A stretch of DNA of 64,000 bases from Nocardioides sediminis. Its GTDB lineage: Bacteria > Actinomycetota > Actinomycetes > Propionibacteriales > Nocardioidaceae. The DNA lies in the NCBI RefSeq assembly GCF_003047295.1, contig NZ_PZYZ01000004.1:186001-250000 (forward strand), written 5' to 3'. Below the pieces are notes generated by a model. It did not search any database and was not told where the DNA came from. It was given only the letters and a program-made list of their open reading frames with translations. Made by a program: the position numbers and the translations under genes. This document shows, one piece after another, positions 55,003 to 61,805 of the stretch (the first letter of the stretch is position 1; each line of letters begins with the position of its first letter).

Positions 55003-55925
55003 GCGATCACCTGCGCGAGGACGGGGGCGAGCTCGGTCGCCAGGTCGTCGGGGTCCACCCGGCGCACGGTCAGCCGCGGCCCGGTGTCCTCCTGGTGGGG
55101 GGTGAGGCTGTGCCACCCGTCGGCGAGCAGCACCCACGAGGCGACGCCGGCACCGGTGGTGCCGCGGTCGGTGACCTCGGCGGCGAGCACCCGGAGGCGC
55201 CCACGTCCCTCGGTGTGGACGGCCGCGACGGCGGTGGCCGCGTCGGCCGGGGCGATGGGGGCGGCGTCGGTGTCGAGGATGTCCTCGCCGTGGTGCTCCA
55301 TGAGGACCGGGACCAGGTCGGAGCGGCCCGAGCGGAGGGCCTCGCCGATCGCGTCGACGAGGGGGAACGGCACCTCCATCGTGGCCGGCACCTCGGACTC
55401 ACGCAGCTCGACGTCGTCGGGGATCGCCGCGACGCGGGAGAGCTCGCCCGCCCAGCGGTCGACGGGGAACCACGCGAGCTCGAAGACGACGCCGTCGCAC
55501 GTCGCGAGGGTCGCCACGGCGCCGTCGGCCTGGCGGTGCCAGGCCTTGACCTGGCTGCCCGCGGCGGCGACGTCGATGTCCAGCGCCAGGCGGGGCGTGG
55601 CCAGCAGGCCGATGGCGCCGGCCAGGCCGGCGTCGAGCCCCGCGTCGGTGAGCAGGCCGCGACGCCGCAGGGTCTCGTCGGGATCGTGCAGGGAGGCCAG
55701 CGCCGAGGTGTACGCCGCCTCGTCCGCCGTGCCGCGGGACTGCCCGAGGCGCCCCTCGAGCGCGCCCGGACCGGCGGACTCGGTGAGGTCGAAGGGGAGC
55801 GGGGCGTCGCCCGCCGCCCGGGCGGCGAGCCGCAGCTCGGGCAGGGTGATCGCCAGTCGCCGGGGGAGGCCGTCGAGGAACCCGGCGGCCCCGGCCGGTG
55901 GGGTCGTGAGGTCGATGGTCACCAT
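54999..55925 (-). CDS. EspG-like ESX secretion-associated protein
   Basis: 308-residue protein with the layout of the EspG family, cytoplasmic chaperones that bind type VII substrates. Landmarks are LAITLPELRLAARAAGD (about 26-42), ALASLHDPDETLRRRGLLTDAGL (about 75-97), LATPRLALDIDV (about 108-119), and a beta-rich C-terminal half (TDRGTTGAGVASWVLLADGWHSL). The ATG at 55925 follows the WXG gene stop after 1 nt, and its own stop overlaps the next gene. This coupling supports a chaperone role for the WXG partner or the downstream effector. Family assignment is by pattern and context. Confidence 0.7.
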   Translation of the reverse strand: MVTIDLTTPPAGAAGFLDGLPRRLAITLPELRLAARAAGDAPLPFDLTESAGPGALEGRLGQSRGTADEAAYTSALASLHDPDETLRRRGLLTDAGLDAGLAGAIGLLATPRLALDIDVAAAGSQVKAWHRQADGAVATLATCDGVVFELAWFPVDRWAGELSRVAAIPDDVELRESEVPATMEVPFPLVDAIGEALRSGRSDLVPVLMEHHGEDILDTDAAPIAPADAATAVAAVHTEGRGRLRVLAAEVTDRGTTGAGVASWVLLADGWHSLTPHQEDTGPRLTVRRVDPDDLATELAPVLAQVIA

Positions 55926-55926
55926 G

Positions 55927-56349
55927 TCAGAGTCCCGGCAGCTCGGCGGTCAGCCAGTCCTTGTGACCGGCCGGCGGGGGAGTGAAGGCGAGCAGGACCT
56001 CGTCCTCGCGGCTCGGCGCACTCGTGGGCCCGGCCTGGGCCGCGCGGGTCCGCGCGTCGGCGGTGAGGGCACCGGCCTTGTGGGAGATCGTCTCGATCGC
56101 GTCCTTGAGGGCGTCGACCTCGGTCGCGTGGCGGGCCAGCGAGTCTGCGGCCGTGTCGTGGTGACCGGCGGCGGCGCGCAGGTGCGAGGCCCGCTCCTTG
56201 ATGCGGCTGCGCATCGAGTCGGCGGCGCGGCCGGACCACGGCACGCTCTCGGCCTGGGCCACCAGGCGGTCCGCCATGGCCCGGATGTCTCCACCCTGCT
56301 CCCGCAGCTGGGCGACTCGTTTGCGCGATGCGGCGGTGTCGCCGTACAT
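55927..56349 (-). CDS. WXG100-like type VII secretion protein
   Basis: 140-residue helical protein with Trp38-Ser39-Gly40 at the turn between two helices (AESVPWSGRAADSMRSRI), the hallmark of WXG100/ESAT-6 proteins. Compared with the usual 100 residues, it has an extra 40-residue tail ending in FTPPPAGHKDWLTAELPGL. The ATG at 56349 has GAGAGG upstream. It is the first gene of a three-gene operon with an EspG-like chaperone and a hydrolase-like protein, and an EccC gene lies 5.5 kb away, so export by a type VII system is probable. Confidence 0.75.
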   Translation of the reverse strand: MYGDTAASRKRVAQLREQGGDIRAMADRLVAQAESVPWSGRAADSMRSRIKERASHLRAAAGHHDTAADSLARHATEVDALKDAIETISHKAGALTADARTRAAQAGPTSAPSREDEVLLAFTPPPAGHKDWLTAELPGL

Positions 56350-56372
56350 CGATCACGTCCTCTCGTCAGCCC

Positions 56373-56390
56373 CCGTGCGCTTGCGCACGG
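56373..56390 (-). terminator. Hairpin between aminotransferase and WXG operon
   Basis: CCGTGCGC-TT-GCGCACGG is a perfect 8-bp stem, 24 nt upstream of the WXG gene and 59 nt after the aminotransferase stop. It probably ends the aminotransferase transcript. Confidence 0.55.
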
Positions 56391-56448
56391 TGCCTCCCGC
56401 ACCGCGCCTGTGCCGCCTTCCCCGCATCCCGGGTCGTCAAACCTCGGA

Positions 56449-57627
56449 TCAGGGGAGCCAGTCGGCCAGCCGCTCGAGCCCGGTCCGCACGTCGCCCTCC
56501 GGGCCGGCGAGGCTGAGGCGCACGTGGCGCTGGCCCGCCACGGTGTCGAAGTCGATCCCCGGCGCCAGCGCCACACCCGTGTCGGCGAGCAGCCGCCGGG
56601 TCCAGGCCATCGAGTCGTCGGTGAGGTGGCCGATGTCGGCGTAGGCGTAGAAGGCGCCGTCGGCCGGGGCCAGGCGGTCGATGCCCAGCGCGGCCAGGCC
56701 GTCGAGGAGCAGCCGGCGGTTGGCGGCGTACCTCGCGACGTGGCCGTCGAGCTCGGTGTACGACGCGTCGGTGAAAGCAGCGATGCTCGCCCACTGCCCG
56801 AGGACGGGCGGGCAGATCGTGAAGTTGCCGGTGAGCACCTCGACGGCCCGGCACAGGCGCTGCGGCACCAGCATCCAGCCGATCCGCCACCCGGTCATGG
56901 AGAAGTACTTGGAGAACGAGCTGAAGACGATCGCCTCCCGCGAGGTCTCCCAGGCGGAGCGTGACAGCGACGGCTGCCCGTCGAGCGGCGCGAACTCGAT
57001 CCCGTGGTAGATCTCGTCGGAGACCAGCTGCACGCCGCGGTCCTCGCACCAGGCGGCGAGCGCGGCGAGCTCGGCCGGCAGCAGCATCGTGCCCGTCGGG
57101 TTGGCCGGGCTCGCCACGACCAGGCCCCGGACGTCGCCGAGCTCCTCGAGCTGCTCGACGGTCGGCTGGAACCGGTTGCCCGGCCCGGTCTCGACCTCGA
57201 CCACCTCGCAGCCCAGCGCGGTCAGCACGTTGCGGTAGCAGGGGTAGCCGGGGCGGGCCATCGCCACCCGGTCGCCGGGCTCGAAGGCCGCGAGGAAGGC
57301 GAGCAGGAAGCCGCCGCTGGAGCCGGTGGTCACCACGACGTCGTCGGGCGTGACGTCGATGCCGTGCGTACGGCGGTGGTGCCCGGCGATGGCCTCGCGC
57401 AGCTCGGGCACGCCCGCGGCGACGGTGTAGCCGAGCGGGTCCCCGCTGCCGAGCAGCCTGATGGCCTCGTCGACGACCGGGCGGGGAGCGCCGGTCGAGG
57501 GCTGGCCGGCGACCATGTTGACCAGGTCGCCGTGGGTGCGCTGCCGGTCGGCGGCCGCGGCCAGCAGGTCCATCACGTGGAAGGGCGGCACGTTCGCCCG
57601 CTGCGCCACCGCGAACCGATCGCTCAT
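56449..57627 (-). CDS. PLP-dependent class I/II aminotransferase
   Basis: 392-residue fold-type I aminotransferase. Typical segments are NMVAGQPSTGAPRPV (residues 37-51), YPCYRNVLTALGCEVVEVE, LVVASPANPTGTMLP-like sequence (about 172-186), LVSDEIYHGIEF, and the PLP lysine in SSFSKYFSMTGWRIGW (about 238-253). The FSMTGWR form is common in aspartate/alanine-type enzymes and in beta-lyase-like members. The substrate is not assigned. The ATG at 57627 has no clear ribosome site. It diverges from a cation/proton antiporter gene that has a -10-like TAGGAT at 57683-57688. Confidence 0.92.
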   Translation of the reverse strand: MSDRFAVAQRANVPPFHVMDLLAAAADRQRTHGDLVNMVAGQPSTGAPRPVVDEAIRLLGSGDPLGYTVAAGVPELREAIAGHHRRTHGIDVTPDDVVVTTGSSGGFLLAFLAAFEPGDRVAMARPGYPCYRNVLTALGCEVVEVETGPGNRFQPTVEQLEELGDVRGLVVASPANPTGTMLLPAELAALAAWCEDRGVQLVSDEIYHGIEFAPLDGQPSLSRSAWETSREAIVFSSFSKYFSMTGWRIGWMLVPQRLCRAVEVLTGNFTICPPVLGQWASIAAFTDASYTELDGHVARYAANRRLLLDGLAALGIDRLAPADGAFYAYADIGHLTDDSMAWTRRLLADTGVALAPGIDFDTVAGQRHVRLSLAGPEGDVRTGLERLADWLP

Positions 57628-57720
57628 GCCGGTGATCGTGTCACGGCGCGCGTGCGCGTCGGGACCGTCGTCCGCTCGCCGATAGGATCGGGGCTCGACG
57701 ATGCCGGGGAGCGAGGTGGC

Positions 57721-59238
57721 GTGACTTTCGATGTGCACCAGCTCGACTCGTTCCTGCTGGTGGGCTCCGTCGTCACGCTGGCCGCGATCCTCGCCGCCCG
57801 TGCCTCGGCGCGCGCCGGTCTGCCCAGCCTGCTCGTCTACCTGCTCATGGGCGTGGTGCTCGGCGAGGCTGGCCTCGGGATCCAGTTCGAGGACGCCCAG
57901 ATGGCCCACGCGATCGGCTTCGGCGCGCTGGCGCTGATCCTGGCCGAGGGTGGCCTGACGACCAGCTGGAGCGAGGTGCGTCCCTCGGTCCCGCTCGGGG
58001 TGTCGCTGGCGACCGTGGGGGTCGCCGTCTCGGTCGCGGTGGTCGCGGTCGGCGCCCACTACCTCCTGGGGTTGCCCTGGGAGCTCGCGATCCTGCTCGG
58101 CGCGGTGTGCTCACCCACCGATGCCGCGGCGGTCTTCTCGGTGCTGCGCGTCGTACCCCTCCCCAAGCGCCTGACCGGCGTGCTCGAGGCGGAGTCGGGG
58201 CTCAACGACGCCCCCACCGTCGTCCTCGTCGGCGTGATCTCCACCGGGGCCGCCGCCAGCGGGGGGCTCCTCGGCGTCGCCGGCACGATCGTCTTCGAGC
58301 TCTCCGTCGGCGTCGTGGTCGGACTCGTCGCAGGCATCGCCGGCGGCTGGGTGATGCGCCGCGCGGCCCTGCCCTCCTCGGGCCTCTACCCGCTCGCCGT
58401 GCTGTGCCTGGCCCTGGTCGCGTACGGCGCCGCGGCGAGCGCGCACGCGTCGGGGTTCGCCGCGATCTACGTCGCCGCGCTGATCCTCGGCAACTCCGAG
58501 CTGCCCCACCGCGCCGCCACCCGGTCCTTCGCCGAGGGCGTCGCCTGGCTGGCCCAGATCGGCCTCTTCGTCATGCTCGGCCTGCTGCTCTCGCCCGACC
58601 GCCTCGACCTGGAGATCGTCGGGCTGGCGCTGGCGACCGGCCTCATCCTCACCGTGGTCGCCCGTCCGCTCTCGGTGCTGGTCAGCTCGGTCGTGCGTCC
58701 CATGCCGCTGCGCGAGCTGGGGTTCATCTCGTGGGCCGGCCTGCGGGGTGCGGTCCCGATCGTGCTGACCACGATCCCGCTGGCCGAGGGCGTGCGCGAC
58801 GCCGACCGGCTCTTCGCCATCGTCTTCGTGATGGTGGTCGTCTACACGCTGCTGACCGGACCGACCCTCCCGCTGGCCGCCAGGATCCTGCGGGTCGCGC
58901 GGCGCTCCGAGCCCCGGGGCCTCGACGTCGAGGCGGCGCCCCTCGAGCGCGTCGACGCCGACCTGCTGCAGGTGTCGATCAGTCCCGTCTCGCGGATGCA
59001 CGGCGTCGAGGTGGGCGAGCTCCGGCTGCCGCAGGGGGCGTCGGTGTCCCTGGTCGTCCGTCAGGGCGAGGTGCTGGTCCCCGAGCGCCGCACCGTGCTG
59101 CGCCACGGCGACGACCTGGTCGTGGTGACGCCGCGCAAGGCGCGCCTCGCCACCGAGGAACGGCTCCGTCAGGTCTCCGAGGGCGGGCGGCTGGCCCAGT
59201 GGGCCCGCGACCGCCGGCCGGGGACCGAGAACGCCTGA
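57721..59238 (+). CDS. Potassium/proton antiporter (CvrA-like, CPA family)
   Basis: 505-residue monovalent cation:proton antiporter. About 12 membrane segments (residues 10-395) include GALALILAEGGLTTSW, AVCSPTDAAAVFSVL and EAESGLNDAPTVVL; the last two carry the conserved acidic residues of cation/proton exchange. The C-terminal 110 residues contain an RCK_C/TrkA_C-like domain (LLQVSISPVSRMHGVEVGELRLPQG). This layout matches the CvrA/NhaP2-type K+/H+ antiporters used for pH and osmotic balance. Start is GTG 57721 after GGAGCGAGGTGG. Confidence 0.92.
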   Translation: MTFDVHQLDSFLLVGSVVTLAAILAARASARAGLPSLLVYLLMGVVLGEAGLGIQFEDAQMAHAIGFGALALILAEGGLTTSWSEVRPSVPLGVSLATVGVAVSVAVVAVGAHYLLGLPWELAILLGAVCSPTDAAAVFSVLRVVPLPKRLTGVLEAESGLNDAPTVVLVGVISTGAAASGGLLGVAGTIVFELSVGVVVGLVAGIAGGWVMRRAALPSSGLYPLAVLCLALVAYGAAASAHASGFAAIYVAALILGNSELPHRAATRSFAEGVAWLAQIGLFVMLGLLLSPDRLDLEIVGLALATGLILTVVARPLSVLVSSVVRPMPLRELGFISWAGLRGAVPIVLTTIPLAEGVRDADRLFAIVFVMVVVYTLLTGPTLPLAARILRVARRSEPRGLDVEAAPLERVDADLLQVSISPVSRMHGVEVGELRLPQGASVSLVVRQGEVLVPERRTVLRHGDDLVVVTPRKARLATEERLRQVSEGGRLAQWARDRRPGTENA

Positions 59239-59251
59239 ACGACGTACGGGG

Positions 59252-59761
59252 TCAGGAGCCCGGCGGACTGCAGAACGTCGCGTCGGCGCGGGCGGTGACC
59301 TTCTCGATCTCCTTCTCACGCAGCGAGGAGTAGGACTGCCCCAGCACGACGACCACGCCGCGACCCAGGGACTCGCCCTCGGGGCCGGGGACGACGGCCG
59401 CCTTGCGGAACTGGCGCTTGACGAGGCGCACCGCCGGGTTCCTCGGCTCGTCGGACCAGATCTGCACGCCGCGGATCCGCCGCGGTGCGTTGCCGGTGTC
59501 GGCGCCCACGAAGCCGCGCTCCTCGAGCTGCTCCATGGTCGCCCCCGCGAGCCCGGAGCGGGTGCTGCCGTTGAAGACGCTGACCGCCACCTGGTCCCGG
59601 AAGACGTCGGTGCCGGCGGCGACGGTGGTGTCGGTGCACAGCGGCGGCGGGGCGTTGTCGGGCAGCGGCTCGGTCAGGGCCTGCCAGCCCCAGGCGCCGG
59701 CGCCGACCAGCACCAGGCACAGCACGCCCAGCGTGAGGGCCGACTTGACGCCGTCCCGCAT
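59252..59761 (-). CDS. LytR C-terminal domain (LytR_C) protein
   Basis: 169-residue protein with one N-terminal membrane anchor (about 6-27) and an extracytoplasmic LytR_C domain (AVSVFNGSTRSGLAGATMEQLEERGF, about 57-83; VVVVLGQSY near the end). LytR_C domains are found on cell-wall-linked proteins, often without the catalytic LytR-CpsA-Psr part, as here. A wall-associated role is expected; the reaction is unknown. The ATG overlaps the stop of the preceding small gene by one base (TGATG), so the two are co-translated. Confidence 0.87.
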   Translation of the reverse strand: MRDGVKSALTLGVLCLVLVGAGAWGWQALTEPLPDNAPPPLCTDTTVAAGTDVFRDQVAVSVFNGSTRSGLAGATMEQLEERGFVGADTGNAPRRIRGVQIWSDEPRNPAVRLVKRQFRKAAVVPGPEGESLGRGVVVVLGQSYSSLREKEIEKVTARADATFCSPPGS

Positions 59762-60057
59762 CAGTCGGCCATCTCGTGGACCCGGGCGTGCAGGACGTTG
59801 CGCTGGTGCAGCGCGGCGCGCAGGGCGCGGTGCAGACCGTCCTCGAGGTAGAGGTCGCCCTTCCACGACACCACGTGCGCGAACAGGTCGCCGTAGAACG
59901 TGGAGTCCTCGTCGAGCAGCGTCGCGAGCTGGAGGGTGTCCTTGGTCGTCACGAGCTGGTCGAGGCGGACCTGCCGCGGCGGGATGGACGCCCAGTCGCG
60001 GGAGGTGAGCTCGTGAGCCGGGTAGGGGCGTCCCTGGCCCACGCGCTTGAAGATCAC
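59761..60057 (-). CDS. Conserved actinobacterial small protein with DGLHR motif
   Basis: 98-residue cytoplasmic protein beginning IFKRVGQGRPYPAHELTSRDW. The segment WKGDLYLEDGLHRALRAAL carries a DGxHR motif as in ParB/sulfiredoxin-fold proteins. It is highly conserved across actinobacteria and is sometimes named a VapB-family antitoxin, but no toxin gene accompanies it here, so that name is doubtful. Start is GTG 60057 with TATAGT exactly 6 nt upstream, a leaderless arrangement. It is translationally coupled to the LytR_C gene. Confidence 0.82.
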   Translation of the reverse strand: MIFKRVGQGRPYPAHELTSRDWASIPPRQVRLDQLVTTKDTLQLATLLDEDSTFYGDLFAHVVSWKGDLYLEDGLHRALRAALHQRNVLHARVHEMAD

Positions 60058-60063
60058 GCGGCG

Positions 60064-60069
60064 ACTATA
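60064..60069 (-). promoter_or_regulatory. -10 box, leaderless promoter of the DGLHR-protein gene
   Basis: TATAGT on the minus strand ends 6 nt before the GTG at 60057. It is back to back with the promoter of the HerA-like gene. Confidence 0.6.
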
Positions 60070-60101
60070 ACGACGCGCTCCTCGGCGACGACGCGGCTGG
60101 T

Positions 60102-60107
60102 TAGGCT
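60102..60107 (+). promoter_or_regulatory. -10 box, leaderless promoter of the HerA-like gene
   Basis: TAGGCT ends 6 nt before the ATG at 60114. No Shine-Dalgarno sequence is present. Confidence 0.6.
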
Positions 60108-60113
60108 CGCGGC

Positions 60114-61775
60114 ATGACCGAGCAGCCCGACGAGGCGACCGCGACCACGCCCGACGCCGCCCCCGGGCCGGACGGGGCGGCGCCCGCAGCGCCGGTCACC
60201 GAGGCCGCCCCCGAGCACCCGATCGCCGCCGCGGTGGCGCCCGGCTACGCGTTCGAGGGGACCGCGCTCGAGCTCGGCGGCCTGATGCTCGACGCGACCG
60301 AGCTGTCCGACGTACGCATCCGCATCCCCCTCGCCATGCTCAACCGCCACGGCCTCGTCGCGGGGGCGACCGGCACCGGCAAGACGAAGACCCTGCAGCT
60401 GCTCGCCGAGCAGCTGTCCGCCCACGGCGTCCCCGTGTTCGCCGCCGACATCAAGGGCGACCTGTCGGGCATCAGCGTGCCGGGCGAGGCGAGCGACAAG
60501 CTCACCGCCCGCACCGAGGGCGTCGGCCAGGAGTGGACGGCCACCGGCTTCCCGACGGAGTTCTACGCGATCGGAGGCCAGGGCATCGGCGTCCCGGTCC
60601 GTGTCACGATGAGCGCGTTCGGTCCCACCCTGCTGGCCAAGGTGCTCGGCCTCAACGACACCCAGGAGTCCTCGCTCGGGCTCGTCTTCTACTACTGCGA
60701 CAAGAACGGCCTGCCGCTCCTCGACCTCGCCGACCTGCGCGCGGTGCTGCAGTACCTCACCGGCGACGCGCAGGGGAAGGCCGAGCTCAAGTCGATCGGC
60801 GGGCTGTCCGGCCAGACGGTCGGGGTGATCCTGCGTGAGCTGGTGGCCTTCGAGGCGCAGGGGGCCGACGTGTTCTTCGGGGAGCCCGAGTTCGAGACCA
60901 AGGACTTCCTGCGCGTCGCCGAGGACGGTCGCGGCATCGTCAGCCTGCTCGAGCTGCCCAACCTCCAGGACCGGCCGGCGCTGTTCTCCACCTTCCTGAT
61001 GTGGATGCTGGCCGACCTGTTCCACGACCTCCCCGAGGAGGGCGACCTCGACAAGCCCAAGCTGGTCTTCTTCTTCGACGAGGCGCACCTGCTCTTCAAC
61101 GACGCCTCCGACGCCTTCCTGGACCAGATCGCCCAGACGGTGCGCCTGATCCGGTCCAAGGGGGTGGGCGTCTTCTTCGTGACCCAGAGCCCGACCGACG
61201 TGCCCGACGAGGTGCTCGGCCAGCTCGGCTCCCGCATCCAGCACCAGTTGCGCGCGCACACCCCCAACGACGCCAAGGCGCTGAAGGCCACCGTCAACAC
61301 CTACCCGAGGTCGGCGTACGACGACCTCGGCGAGGTGATCACCAGCCTCGGCATCGGCGAGGCCGTGGTGACGGTGATGGACGAGCGCGGCGCGCCCACC
61401 CCGGTCGCGTGGACGCGGCTCCGTGCTCCCGAGTCGCTGATGGACCCCGCCCCGACCGACGAGATGGAGGCCGCCGTCAAGGCGTCGCCGCTCTGGGCCG
61501 GGTACGCCGAGCCCGTCGACCGCGAGTCTGCGCGGGAGAGGCTCGCCGCCCGGCTCGAGGAGGGCGCGCGCAAGGCGGCGGAGGACGCCCGCGCCGAGGA
61601 GGAGGCCCGTGAGGCGCGAGCCGAGCGCAGCCGGAAGCCCGCGCCGGCCCCGAAGGTCCCGAAGGAGGAGGACGGCGTCATCGAGACGGTGGTGAAGTCA
61701 CCGGTCTTCAAGGACTTCATGCGCACCGCCGCCCGCGAGATCGCGCGGGGGATGTTCAAGTCCGGTCGCCGCTGA
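60114..61775 (+). CDS. HerA-like ATPase (DUF853/YjgR family)
   Basis: 553-residue P-loop ATPase of the HerA/FtsK clade, DUF853 subgroup. After a disordered acidic N-terminus (1-45), the motor has Walker A VAGATGTGKTKTLQ (Lys90), FAADIKGDLSGIS, Walker B LVFFFDEAHLLFND at about 320 and VFFVTQSPTDVPDEVLGQLG as sensor region. The C-terminal 100 residues form a charged, probably coiled, tail. Related ATPases act as hexameric DNA or protein translocation motors, but the role of this subgroup is not known. The TAGGCT box 6 nt before the ATG fixes the start. Confidence 0.9.
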   Translation: MTEQPDEATATTPDAAPGPDGAAPAAPVTEAAPEHPIAAAVAPGYAFEGTALELGGLMLDATELSDVRIRIPLAMLNRHGLVAGATGTGKTKTLQLLAEQLSAHGVPVFAADIKGDLSGISVPGEASDKLTARTEGVGQEWTATGFPTEFYAIGGQGIGVPVRVTMSAFGPTLLAKVLGLNDTQESSLGLVFYYCDKNGLPLLDLADLRAVLQYLTGDAQGKAELKSIGGLSGQTVGVILRELVAFEAQGADVFFGEPEFETKDFLRVAEDGRGIVSLLELPNLQDRPALFSTFLMWMLADLFHDLPEEGDLDKPKLVFFFDEAHLLFNDASDAFLDQIAQTVRLIRSKGVGVFFVTQSPTDVPDEVLGQLGSRIQHQLRAHTPNDAKALKATVNTYPRSAYDDLGEVITSLGIGEAVVTVMDERGAPTPVAWTRLRAPESLMDPAPTDEMEAAVKASPLWAGYAEPVDRESARERLAARLEEGARKAAEDARAEEEAREARAERSRKPAPAPKVPKEEDGVIETVVKSPVFKDFMRTAAREIARGMFKSGRR

Positions 61776-61805
61776 GGCTCCTGCGCGTCCGCCCGGGCGG
61801 CGCGA

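Noticed and set aside
59761..60057. The 98-residue protein as a VapB antitoxin.
   Set aside because: No VapC/PIN toxin gene is adjacent, and the protein has a DGxHR motif rather than a clear DNA-binding antitoxin domain.
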